Positions 10,782-20,340 of a stretch of 64,000 bases of DNA are shown here, piece by piece. The position numbers and the translations under genes were made by a program. The stretch spans positions 1,337,018 to 1,401,017 of the forward strand of contig NZ_LUKE01000001.1 of NCBI RefSeq assembly GCF_001592735.1. The letters run 5' to 3'. The stretch is from Bdellovibrio bacteriovorus (GTDB lineage Bacteria > Bdellovibrionota > Bdellovibrionia > Bdellovibrionales > Bdellovibrionaceae). Under the pieces are notes generated by a model. The model was given only the letters and a program-made list of their open reading frames with translations. It was not told where the DNA came from and ran no database searches. The first letter of the stretch is position 1, and every line of letters starts with the position of its first letter.

Positions 10782-11669
10782 CTATTTCAGCGCTTCCGCG
10801 CCAGATACGATTTCAATCAATTCTGTAGTAATTTTTTCTTGTCTCAACTTATTGTATGTCAGCGTGAGCTTGTTGATCATGTCTCGCGCATTGTTTGTCG
10901 CGTTTTCCATCGCGCTCATACGAGCACCATGTTCACCGGCAACAGACTCTGACATAGTTCTGTAAACTTGAAGGTCGAAATGTTTCTCAAGCAATTCTTT
11001 GATGATTTGCTCTGGAGCTGGTTCGAAAATCATATCTACAGAGAAATTTCCCGCTTTGTCAGTTTGATCTGCATTGAAAGCGCTCAAACCCATATCGATA
11101 GGCAAGATTGTTTCACAGACAACTTGTTGGGAAATTGCAGACTTAAATTCGTTATACACGATACGAACTTCGTCATAACTACCTTCAAGATAGTCATTCA
11201 TAACTCGGTTCGCCACCTTTGAAGCTAGTTCATAAGAAATATCCTTATCTAGCTTCGTGATGTAATCGATTGGTTTGATCCCGCGGCGAGCGAAATAGTC
11301 ATGAACCTTGCGGCCCACGAAAATAAAATCGATCTTCTCAAGTTTCGTTTTGTTCTCGTTATAATAGTTCTCGGCGAACTTGTTGATATTGCTGTTAAAG
11401 GCTCCGCACAAACCGCGGTCAGAGCTAATTACAACAAGCAAAACCTTCTTTACTTGTTCTTTAGCTTCCATCAACGGATTAGAGACTTTGTTTGTAACAG
11501 CGATATCCGCAATCACCTTACGCAAAGTTAAAGCGTAAGGACGCATATTAACGATGTTATTTTGCGCCCTTCTTAACTTCGCCGCAGACACGAGCTTCAT
11601 CGCTTTCGTGATCTGCTGGGTGTTTTTAGTGGACTCAATCTGAGCCCGGATATCCTTCAAACTTGCCAT
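10782..11669 (-). CDS. atpG: ATP synthase F1 gamma subunit
   Basis: Central rotor shaft of F1. 295 residues, with the N-terminal coiled coil MASLKDIRAQIESTKNTQQITKAMKLVSAAKLRRAQ and the C-terminal helix containing SESVAGEHGARMSAMENATNNARDMI, both hallmarks of the family. It lies 11 bases after atpA in the operon. Confidence 0.98.
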   Translation of the reverse strand: MASLKDIRAQIESTKNTQQITKAMKLVSAAKLRRAQNNIVNMRPYALTLRKVIADIAVTNKVSNPLMEAKEQVKKVLLVVISSDRGLCGAFNSNINKFAENYYNENKTKLEKIDFIFVGRKVHDYFARRGIKPIDYITKLDKDISYELASKVANRVMNDYLEGSYDEVRIVYNEFKSAISQQVVCETILPIDMGLSAFNADQTDKAGNFSVDMIFEPAPEQIIKELLEKHFDLQVYRTMSESVAGEHGARMSAMENATNNARDMINKLTLTYNKLRQEKITTELIEIVSGAEALK

Positions 11670-11680
11670 TTAAGCACCGA

Positions 11681-13755
<2,075 letters not shown>

Positions 13756-13758
13756 TAT

Positions 13759-14313
13759 CTACACTCCGACGTGATTGATGAAATCTTTTTGAAGTTTTTG
13801 CTGATCAGCGCCACTTAAGTCTTTCGTCAAAACTGTACGAGCGGCTTCAACTGAATCTTTCAAAAGTTGTTGACGCAAATCGCGCTGAGCGCGCTCGACT
13901 TCAAGCTTCATAGTTAACTGCGCGTCTTCTTTAATGCGCTTACTAACCGCTTGGGCCTCGTCCAAGATTTGTTTTTTCAAATCGTTAGCGTGTGCTTGAG
14001 CTTTATTAAGGGACTCGGCGCGAGTTGCATCTAACTGAGCCAATTTATTTTTGATATCTACAAACTCACGCTCTGCTTGCTCGCGAGCAAAAGCAGATTT
14101 TTGAGCCGCTTCAAGATATTGCGCCTTACGATCTTTAAAGAAAGTCACGATGCTGTCTTTAGTGAAATAGATCAAACCCGCAACTAGGATTACTACGTTG
14201 ATCGCTTGGTACATGACAACCGTAGGAACTCCTTCGTTGTGGCCATGACCACCACCCGCCGCAAGTGCTAGGGCTGGAGACAAAAGAATCAATGTGTTCA
14301 AAAGTAACTTCAT
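13759..14313 (-). CDS. atpF: ATP synthase Fo b subunit with signal-peptide-like N-terminus
   Basis: Peripheral-stalk subunit of 184 residues. A first hydrophobic segment ending in ALALA (about 1-19) is followed by a short Gly/His-rich linker (GGGHGHNEG) and then the true membrane anchor INVVILVAGLIYF (about 38-50). Residues 55-165 form a charged heptad-rich coiled coil. The N-terminal segment looks like a cleavable signal peptide, as in some b subunits of deltaproteobacteria-like groups. It lies between the second b-type gene and atpH. Cleavage is inferred. Confidence 0.93.
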   Translation of the reverse strand: MKLLLNTLILLSPALALAAGGGHGHNEGVPTVVMYQAINVVILVAGLIYFTKDSIVTFFKDRKAQYLEAAQKSAFAREQAEREFVDIKNKLAQLDATRAESLNKAQAHANDLKKQILDEAQAVSKRIKEDAQLTMKLEVERAQRDLRQQLLKDSVEAARTVLTKDLSGADQQKLQKDFINHVGV

Positions 14314-14324
14314 AGTCTGCTCTC

Positions 14325-14756
14325 TTACTTCAACAGTTTATTTGTGATCGCTAGGGCCACGGCCGTTGTTTGATTTTTCAGATCTTGAGCCGCGCTTTGT
14401 ACTGCCGACATCAGCTGCGTGCGATTGCTTTGAACAGCTTTTTCAGATTCACTACGAACAGCAGATACCGCCGCTTCGTATTCTTTATTGGCTTGAGTTT
14501 TTGCCGAATCAACGATGGCTTTAATCTCGCCATTCAGTTCACGCATTTTGGTCTCATAAGTTGAATTAAGTTCGACGGCTTTATTTTGGAACTCTAAAGC
14601 AAGGTCTTCGCCCCCTTTAGTTCTTCTTTGACGTTCTTCCAATGCATGCGCATATGGGCCGAAAACTACTTTCGACAAAAAGATCAAAGCGACACAAAAA
14701 AACACGAACTGGAACGCGGCTGTGGTATTGATACCAAGTTGATTAAATATGTCCAT
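14325..14756 (-). CDS. atpF': ATP synthase Fo second b-type (b') subunit
   Basis: Second peripheral-stalk subunit, 143 residues, first gene of the operon. It has one N-terminal membrane helix (FQFVFFCVALIFLSKVVFGPY, about residues 16-36) and then a long charged helix (EERQRRTKGGEDLALEFQNKA...). The FGPYAHALEERQRR turn resembles b/b' proteins of photosynthetic and deltaproteobacterial enzymes. With atpF this implies a b/b' heterodimeric stalk rather than a b homodimer. Confidence 0.92.
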   Translation of the reverse strand: MDIFNQLGINTTAAFQFVFFCVALIFLSKVVFGPYAHALEERQRRTKGGEDLALEFQNKAVELNSTYETKMRELNGEIKAIVDSAKTQANKEYEAAVSAVRSESEKAVQSNRTQLMSAVQSAAQDLKNQTTAVALAITNKLLK

Positions 14757-14789
14757 TTAGCTGAAATCCCTACTAGTTTTTGAGCTTCG

Positions 14790-14818
14790 GATTTACCCGG
14801 TAGCCCATAAGGGGTCAA
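14790..14818 (-). promoter_or_regulatory. Candidate promoter of the F1 operon
   Basis: On the minus strand, TTGACC (14813-14818) and TAAATC (14790-14795) are separated by exactly 17 bases, 34 bases upstream of the first b-type gene. The -35 lies inside a GGGGTCA / TGACCCC inverted repeat (14811-14817 and 14849-14855). The assignment is by consensus only. Confidence 0.4.
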
Positions 14819-14879
14819 GCCGTATTTCTAATTGATAATGTTCAGGAATGACCCCAAATTGGGACCACTTTAAAATAGC

Positions 14880-15245
14880 CTATGACTTAGGCATATAAGA
14901 AGCACCCTCAAAGACCACGCCCTCATCAATTCTCAAGCTGGGTGACGTGACCGTGCCCTTAAAGATTGCGGGTGGGTGCATAATAACTCGGCGGCGGGCA
15001 AAGAGATTCCCCTCAACCCGGCCACTTATTATAATGGTATCGGCTTCGATTTGAGCCGTAACAGACGCGCCTTCGTTAATAACGATCGTATCTTTAGTAA
15101 AGATTTCGCCTTTAAAGTCGCCACCAATTTGAACCGTGCCCTCAAAGCTGAGCTTTCCCTCGAAATGAGTGCCTTGATCCAATATCGCCGTGACATGACC
15201 AGAAAGAAGATCGTCTTGAAGTAAGTTTGCGTTCGCTATTGCCAT
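14880..15245 (-). CDS. Bactofilin family cytoskeletal protein
   Basis: Small polymer-forming cytoskeletal protein, 121 residues, made almost wholly of the right-handed beta-helix repeat of bactofilins. The repeats read as GxxFEGKLSFEGTVQIGGDFKGEIF, TKDTIVINEGASVTAQIEADTIIISGRVEGNLFARRRVIM and so on. It overlaps the end of parB by 10 bases and is the last gene of the parAB operon. In Myxococcus xanthus bactofilins scaffold the ParABS machinery, so a role in chromosome positioning here is a reasonable inference. Confidence 0.9.
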   Translation of the reverse strand: MAIANANLLQDDLLSGHVTAILDQGTHFEGKLSFEGTVQIGGDFKGEIFTKDTIVINEGASVTAQIEADTIIISGRVEGNLFARRRVIMHPPAIFKGTVTSPSLRIDEGVVFEGASYMPKS

Positions 15246-16258
15246 CCCTCTTTCAGCCTGTCTACTAAGTTCGTTAATTCATCATCAGAATAGAAGTGAA
15301 TACTGATTTTACCTTTTGAGTTGGAATAATCAATGTTCACCTTCGTCCCCAGCATCTTTTGTAGCTCTTCGCTTAATCCAGAAATCAAACGTTGAGTTAC
15401 ATTAGAACCAAGCTCGCTTACTTCTTCTTCTTTATCATCAGCTCCCTTAACGACAGCCTGCACCATTTTTTCAAGCTTACGAACTGCAATTTTTTCGTTG
15501 ATGACTTTCTTAGCGAATTCAATCTGTTTTTTTGAATCTGGAAGTGCCAATAACACTTTCGCATGACCCACGGACAATTCATTTCCTGAAATCAGGCTTT
15601 TGATTTCCTCAGGCAAAGACAATAAGCGCACGGCATTTGCTACGGTGGCACGATCACGCCCCACTTTTTCTGCCACTTGCTGCTGAGACAATTTAAATTC
15701 AGAAATAAGGCGCGAGTAACCTTCTGCTTCTTCGATCGGATTTAAATCTTCACGTTGAATGTTCTCAACAATCGCCAATTCAAGCGCTTGCTTGTCATCG
15801 TAATTCTTAAGGATAACTGGAACTTCATGTAAAGCCGCAAGCTGAGCCGCTCTCCAGCGACGCTCTCCGGCCACGATTTCTAATTTTCCATCTTTTCTTC
15901 TGCGCGCTACGATCGGCTGAAGAATTCCGTTTTCTTTGATCGATTGAGCTAACTCTTGAAGAGGCTCTTTTTCAAAGTGACGACGAGGCTGATATTCGCC
16001 TGGTGAAAGTTTATCAATGGCTACTTTCCAAATCTTGCTTTCAGGATCCACGGGAGGGGCTGCAACTGGAGCAGGAGTTGGGGCTGGGGCTGGCATTGCC
16101 GCGGAAGCCGCAGTTGCACCAGCCGGAGGGTTCATGGTTTTTGGAACCGTTGATGCGGGAGGGGCAACGGTTTCATTAGCAGGTCCACCAAGCAAGGAAC
16201 CAAGTCCACGACCCAGTCCCTTTTTTTTGTTTGATGATTCGACAGCAGTATCAGACAT
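15236..16258 (-). CDS. parB: Chromosome partitioning protein ParB
   Basis: CTP-dependent parS-binding clamp of the chromosome segregation system, 340 residues. A Pro/Ala-rich N-terminal tail (about 20-75) carries the ParA-stimulating end. It is followed by the nucleotide-binding box IVAGERRWRAAQLA (about 128-141), the helix-turn-helix LSQQQVAEKVGRDRATVANAVRLL (about 195-218) and a C-terminal dimerisation domain. It lies 14 bases downstream of parA. Two perfect parS sites lie just outside this operon. Confidence 0.98.
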   Translation of the reverse strand: MSDTAVESSNKKKGLGRGLGSLLGGPANETVAPPASTVPKTMNPPAGATAASAAMPAPAPTPAPVAAPPVDPESKIWKVAIDKLSPGEYQPRRHFEKEPLQELAQSIKENGILQPIVARRRKDGKLEIVAGERRWRAAQLAALHEVPVILKNYDDKQALELAIVENIQREDLNPIEEAEGYSRLISEFKLSQQQVAEKVGRDRATVANAVRLLSLPEEIKSLISGNELSVGHAKVLLALPDSKKQIEFAKKVINEKIAVRKLEKMVQAVVKGADDKEEEVSELGSNVTQRLISGLSEELQKMLGTKVNIDYSNSKGKISIHFYSDDELTNLVDRLKEGWQ

Positions 16259-16272
16259 TTAAATCACCTTTC

Positions 16273-17085
16273 TTAGGCCATTTGTTCTGCTAGCGAAGGG
16301 GCCTCAACAGAGACTTTTCCTTGTGCACGAGCAACAACTTCCTTTGCAAGTTCAAGATATCGCTGAGCACCAATCGATTTGCTGTCATATTCAAAGATGG
16401 ATTGTCCGTGTGATGGTGCTTCGCTAAGGCGAACATTGCGTGGAATAATGGCGTTAAATACTTTGTCACCAAAGTGGTTTTTAATTTCAGTTACCACCTG
16501 ATGGCTTAAATTATTACGAGCATCAAACATCGTTAAGACGATGCCCTCAATATGTAATTGAGGATTTAAGTTCTTCTTAATCAAACCCGCTGTATTCAAC
16601 AGCTGACTAAGCCCTTCAAGCGCATAGTATTCACATTGAAGAGGAACCAAAAAAGAGTCCGCCGCATTTAAGGCGTTCAGAGTAATCAATCCTAAAGATG
16701 GAGGGCAATCAATGATCACGAAATCAAATTGATCAGCCACCGTCGCAATGGCTTGCTTAAGACGGTATTCACGCTGCGGCATATCAACAAGTTCAATCTC
16801 TGCACCTACCAGGTCAGGATTGGCCGTAGATATTTTCAAATTGCCGTTTGAAGTATTTTGAATAGCTTCAGTCAGTGTTTTTTCGCCGATGAGTACGTGG
16901 TAGCTATTCGCATCTTGGCTTTCATATCTTTTGATACCCAAACCGCTTGATGCATTCCCTTGAGGATCCATGTCGATCAAGAGTACGCGCTTACCCATCG
17001 TTGCTAAGGCTGATGAGAGGTTTACAGACGTCGTTGTCTTGCCTACGCCACCCTTTTGATTAGCTATACAGATAGTTTTAGCCAT
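16273..17085 (-). CDS. parA: Chromosome partitioning ATPase ParA
   Basis: Deviant-Walker ATPase that moves ParB-parS complexes over the nucleoid. The start at 17085 is chosen because AAGGAGG lies six bases upstream and the protein then begins MAKTICIANQKGGVGKTTTS, with the deviant Walker A KGGVGKTT near residue 11. This gives 270 residues; an upstream in-frame start would add 16 unneeded residues. Walker B is IIDCPPSLGLITLNAL (about 122-137). It is divergent from the small lipoprotein gene across a spacer holding a parS site. Confidence 0.98.
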   Translation of the reverse strand: MAKTICIANQKGGVGKTTTSVNLSSALATMGKRVLLIDMDPQGNASSGLGIKRYESQDANSYHVLIGEKTLTEAIQNTSNGNLKISTANPDLVGAEIELVDMPQREYRLKQAIATVADQFDFVIIDCPPSLGLITLNALNAADSFLVPLQCEYYALEGLSQLLNTAGLIKKNLNPQLHIEGIVLTMFDARNNLSHQVVTEIKNHFGDKVFNAIIPRNVRLSEAPSHGQSIFEYDSKSIGAQRYLELAKEVVARAQGKVSVEAPSLAEQMA

Positions 17086-17187
17086 ATTTCCTCCTTGAGA
17101 TTTAAAATTCTTCCTTTTTTGGATAACTAGCAAGAATAAAGACTAGTTTTTCGCGCCACATCTTATGATTTTTCAAAAATATGCCGA

Positions 17188-17203
17188 TGTTCCACGTGGA
17201 ACA
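17188..17203. promoter_or_regulatory. parS site 1
   Basis: TGTTCCACGTGGAACA, a perfect 16-bp palindrome matching the ParB-binding consensus. It ends two bases before the ATG of the lipoprotein gene and lies about 100 bases upstream of parA. It therefore occupies the ribosome-binding region of one gene and the promoter region of both. Confidence 0.95.
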
Positions 17204-17205
17204 CT

Positions 17206-17739
17206 ATGCTTTTTAGAATAATCACACTTCTATTCTTGTGCGCAGCCATTGTTAGCTGTAATAAGCCCGATCCAAATCCGGAGCTTAAAGATCCCATTTA
17301 CAATGATTTGAATTCTAGGCTCGGCAGTACAAAGCAAGCCCTCGAAGCTGAAAAGAAGGCGCTTGAAGGTCACGAGCAGGCGTTAAAAGACGTAGTTCCT
17401 CAAACAGGCCAAATTAAGTATGCGCAGAAACGTATTTATGAATCTCAGGCAAAGATTCAGAAACTCGGCCAAGAAGTGAGATATCTGGAGCTAAAAATTG
17501 AAAGTCGCAAAAAGGAAGCTAAAACTTCTTACATGTTGGCTTTTCAAAAGGGCGAAGAGTGGCCAAATCCAAACGAATTCTCTTCATATGAAGCCGCCAA
17601 TAAGCTCCGCGCAGGTAAGATGACCTGGGATGCAAACGCACGGGTAAAAGCTCTCGCGCCGGGAGCAAAACCGGCGGCCGGAGGACATGGGGCTGCTGAA
17701 GGTGGAGAAAAGAAGGCGGAAGGCGGCGGACATCACTAA
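17206..17739 (+). CDS. Small coiled-coil lipoprotein framed by parS sites
   Basis: Predicted lipoprotein of 177 residues; function not recognised. A signal peptide ends in the lipobox AAIVSC (Cys18). Residues 35-110 are rich in K, E, Q and A with heptad character (RLGSTKQALEAEKKALEGHEQALKDV) and should form a coiled coil. The tail is Gly/Ala/His-rich (GGHGAAEGGEKKAEGGGHH). No Shine-Dalgarno sequence is visible, because parS site 1 fills that position. A second perfect parS follows the stop. Expression may therefore respond to ParB spreading; this is inference. Confidence 0.75.
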   Translation: MLFRIITLLFLCAAIVSCNKPDPNPELKDPIYNDLNSRLGSTKQALEAEKKALEGHEQALKDVVPQTGQIKYAQKRIYESQAKIQKLGQEVRYLELKIESRKKEAKTSYMLAFQKGEEWPNPNEFSSYEAANKLRAGKMTWDANARVKALAPGAKPAAGGHGAAEGGEKKAEGGGHH

Positions 17740-17742
17740 AGA

Positions 17743-17758
17743 TGTTCCACGTGGAACA
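17743..17758. promoter_or_regulatory. parS site 2
   Basis: A second copy of TGTTCCACGTGGAACA, identical to site 1, lies three bases after the lipoprotein stop and one base before the rsmG stop codon. The centres of the two sites are 555 bp apart. Confidence 0.95.
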
Positions 17759-17759
17759 T

Positions 17760-18425
17760 CTAAGCGATTTTTTCAGTTTTAACGACGGAAAATTTGATTG
17801 CACCTACTGGAAGTTTATATTCTCCAATAAGTGAGGGCGACCAGATGGAGCAAAGCTGAGTTGGAATTTCTCCAACCTCGATACCCCACTCTTCTCCCTT
17901 AAGATGATAAAAAGACCCGCCTTTAACCATCGACTTTCTAGCCGTCATGATTGTGCGGGAAATATTGGAAAGTCCGCGAGCCATCGCGTGCTCGACCGAG
18001 TTTTCCGGCAAGGATTCAATCGTCTTGCACTCCACCGTCGCATTCTTCAATTTTAAAACAGAAACGATGTTATTTAAAAACTCACACTTCTTTTGATCAG
18101 CCTCGACCAGCACGACCTCTACTTGGGGAAATAAAAGTGCAAAGATAGCTCCTGGGAACCCGGGACCACTGCCAAAATCAAAAATCTTTTTGATACCCTT
18201 TTGGGTCGACATAATAACCCGAGACGCTAAGATAGAATCCGCAAAGTGAAGAGCATCCGCCACGAAAACAGTTTTGGCGGAAATAAGATTCGTCGTCCGA
18301 TTATATTTAATCAGCTCTTCATGGTAGGTCTTAAGGCTAGTCTTGATCTCAGGACTTAGATCCGGGAACCACTCATCAATTCGCCAGAATACCGTCGGTG
18401 CGTCCTGCTCTTGGTTTTCCTTCAA
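17760..18425 (-). CDS. rsmG: 16S rRNA (guanine-N7) methyltransferase
   Basis: Methylates G527 of 16S rRNA using S-adenosylmethionine. 221 residues. The SAM site is KIFDFGSGPGFPGAIFALLFPQVEVVLVEADQKKCEFL (about 78-115). The start is TTG, supported by AAGGAG seven bases upstream and by the lack of any usable ATG before residue 70. The gene overlaps the 3' end of mnmG by 50 bases, so it is translated by coupling. Confidence 0.95.
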   Translation of the reverse strand: MKENQEQDAPTVFWRIDEWFPDLSPEIKTSLKTYHEELIKYNRTTNLISAKTVFVADALHFADSILASRVIMSTQKGIKKIFDFGSGPGFPGAIFALLFPQVEVVLVEADQKKCEFLNNIVSVLKLKNATVECKTIESLPENSVEHAMARGLSNISRTIMTARKSMVKGGSFYHLKGEEWGIEVGEIPTQLCSIWSPSLIGEYKLPVGAIKFSVVKTEKIA

Positions 18426-20304
18426 GCTCGATCTCCTTGGTCGTTTTGTGACCTTTTAGATAGATCATTATAGCTTGAATTGCCGAAGGATTAACACCAC
18501 TGATTCTTTGAGCTTGACCTAAGGTGCGTGGCTTGATGCGCTGCAGCTTATCTTTCTCTTCGTTAGACAGTCCACGAATGTCTGCATACACAAGAGTCTC
18601 AGGAAGAAGCATTTCTTCCATTTTTTTAGACTGATTAATAAGCTCGAGCTGTCTTTTTACGTAACCCGAATATTTTACCTCAATTTCAACAGGTTCACTC
18701 ACGTTTGGATCTTCATCCACAGTAAAATTCAATTTCTCAAGATGAGAACAAGAAACCTCTGGACGACGCAGCAACTCTTCGAATGTTAACGACTTTGTAA
18801 GTTCAGGGGTCGGAAAGGACGCCAAGATTTCCTGAACATCTTTGGTCGGATACACCTTTTCTGTACGAAGTTTTGTGTGTAATTCCCGGCGCTTTTCTTG
18901 AAGAGTTTCTAAGATCTCCAATGACTGTGAAGAAACAATACCCAGTTGAGCGGCTTTTGCGCCTAAGCGATCGATAGTATTGTCTTCTCGCAAAACCAAG
19001 CGGTGTTCTGCGCGTGAAGTGAACATGCGATAAGGTTCGCGCGTTCCCTTCGTCACAAGATCATCAATAAGAACTCCGATGTACGCTTCATCACGCTCCA
19101 AAATAAATTCTTCTTTTCCCAAAATACTGTGGGCGGCGTTTACGCCCGCAACAAAACCTTGAACAGCCGCTTCTTCATAACCAGAAGTTCCGTTGATTTG
19201 TCCCGCCAAGAAAAGTTGGCGAATCGTTCTTGTTTCAAGGCGGTGCCAGATTTGAGTTGGCTCTATATAGTCATACTCAACCGCATAACCATAGCGCGCG
19301 ACTTTCACGTTTTCTAATCCAGGGATGGTCTTTAAAAACTCATCCTGAACTTCTTCCGGTAAACTTGTCGAAATACCTTGAAGGTAAATAAGGTCGGTTG
19401 AAAGACCTTCAGGTTCTAAGAAGGTTTGATGGCTGGTTTTATCCGCAAAACGAGTGATTTTATCTTCGATCGAAGGACAATAACGTGGCCCAACGCCTTC
19501 AATAATCCCACAAAACATAGGGGATTTATCTAGGTTCTCACGGATAATTTCATGGGTTTTTTCCGTCGTGCGAGTCAGATAGCAAAGAATTTGTGGGAGC
19601 TTTAATTTGGTCGAAGAACGATAGCTAAAAGGATAAACCTTTTCGTCCCCGCCTTGGGCAATAGTTTTTGACCAATCAATGCTGTCTTTTAGAAGTCTCG
19701 CGGGAGTTCCGGTTTTTAAACGTTTCACTTCAAAACCGAATTGCGCCAACTGATCAGATAAACCAATGGAAGGCAAGTCGCCGACGCGGCCGCCAGCCTC
19801 TTGGCGAAGACCGATATGCATCACTCCATTCATGAAGGTGCCCGTGGTGATGATCACGGATTTTGCGAAAATTTCGGATCCATCTTGCAAAACCACGCCT
19901 ACGCATAAATCTTTTTCTAAAATCAGGCGCTTTACTTCGCCTTCCAGCAAATCTAAGTTGGGTTGATTCTTTAAAACCGCGGTTTGGAAGGCCGAATAAA
20001 GATGCTTATCATTTTGCACACGAGTTCCGCGAACGGCGGGACCTTTTGAGGAGTTAAGGCGTTTGTACTGGATGCACGTTTCATCCGCCGCCAAACCCAT
20101 TTGTCCGCCAAGCACATCAAGCTCACGAACCATGTGGCCTTTTGCTAAGCCACCGATAGAAGGATTGCAGCTCATGTAAGCGATGCGGGAAATGTTTGAA
20201 GTGATCATCAACGTTTGTAAGCCTAAACGCGAAGTCGCCAAGCAAGCTTCAACCCCTGCATGTCCGGCACCAACCACGATCACATCAAATCTTTTGTTAT
20301 TCAT
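18376..20304 (-). CDS. mnmG: tRNA uridine 5-carboxymethylaminomethyl modification enzyme, FAD subunit
   Basis: Partner of MnmE in making the cmnm5 modification at the wobble uridine. 642 residues. The FAD-binding motif VVGAGHAGVEACLA is near residue 10. Further signatures are SCNPSIGGLAKGHMVREL and the conserved C-terminal helical domain with GYVKRQ and SGVNPSAIQ. It lies 36 bases downstream of mnmE, so the two enzyme subunits are made together. Confidence 0.98.
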   Translation of the reverse strand: MNNKRFDVIVVGAGHAGVEACLATSRLGLQTLMITSNISRIAYMSCNPSIGGLAKGHMVRELDVLGGQMGLAADETCIQYKRLNSSKGPAVRGTRVQNDKHLYSAFQTAVLKNQPNLDLLEGEVKRLILEKDLCVGVVLQDGSEIFAKSVIITTGTFMNGVMHIGLRQEAGGRVGDLPSIGLSDQLAQFGFEVKRLKTGTPARLLKDSIDWSKTIAQGGDEKVYPFSYRSSTKLKLPQILCYLTRTTEKTHEIIRENLDKSPMFCGIIEGVGPRYCPSIEDKITRFADKTSHQTFLEPEGLSTDLIYLQGISTSLPEEVQDEFLKTIPGLENVKVARYGYAVEYDYIEPTQIWHRLETRTIRQLFLAGQINGTSGYEEAAVQGFVAGVNAAHSILGKEEFILERDEAYIGVLIDDLVTKGTREPYRMFTSRAEHRLVLREDNTIDRLGAKAAQLGIVSSQSLEILETLQEKRRELHTKLRTEKVYPTKDVQEILASFPTPELTKSLTFEELLRRPEVSCSHLEKLNFTVDEDPNVSEPVEIEVKYSGYVKRQLELINQSKKMEEMLLPETLVYADIRGLSNEEKDKLQRIKPRTLGQAQRISGVNPSAIQAIMIYLKGHKTTKEIELEGKPRAGRTDGILAN

Positions 20305-20340
20305 AACTACTAAGCCCTATTTGCCGGCTTATTTCGCCGA

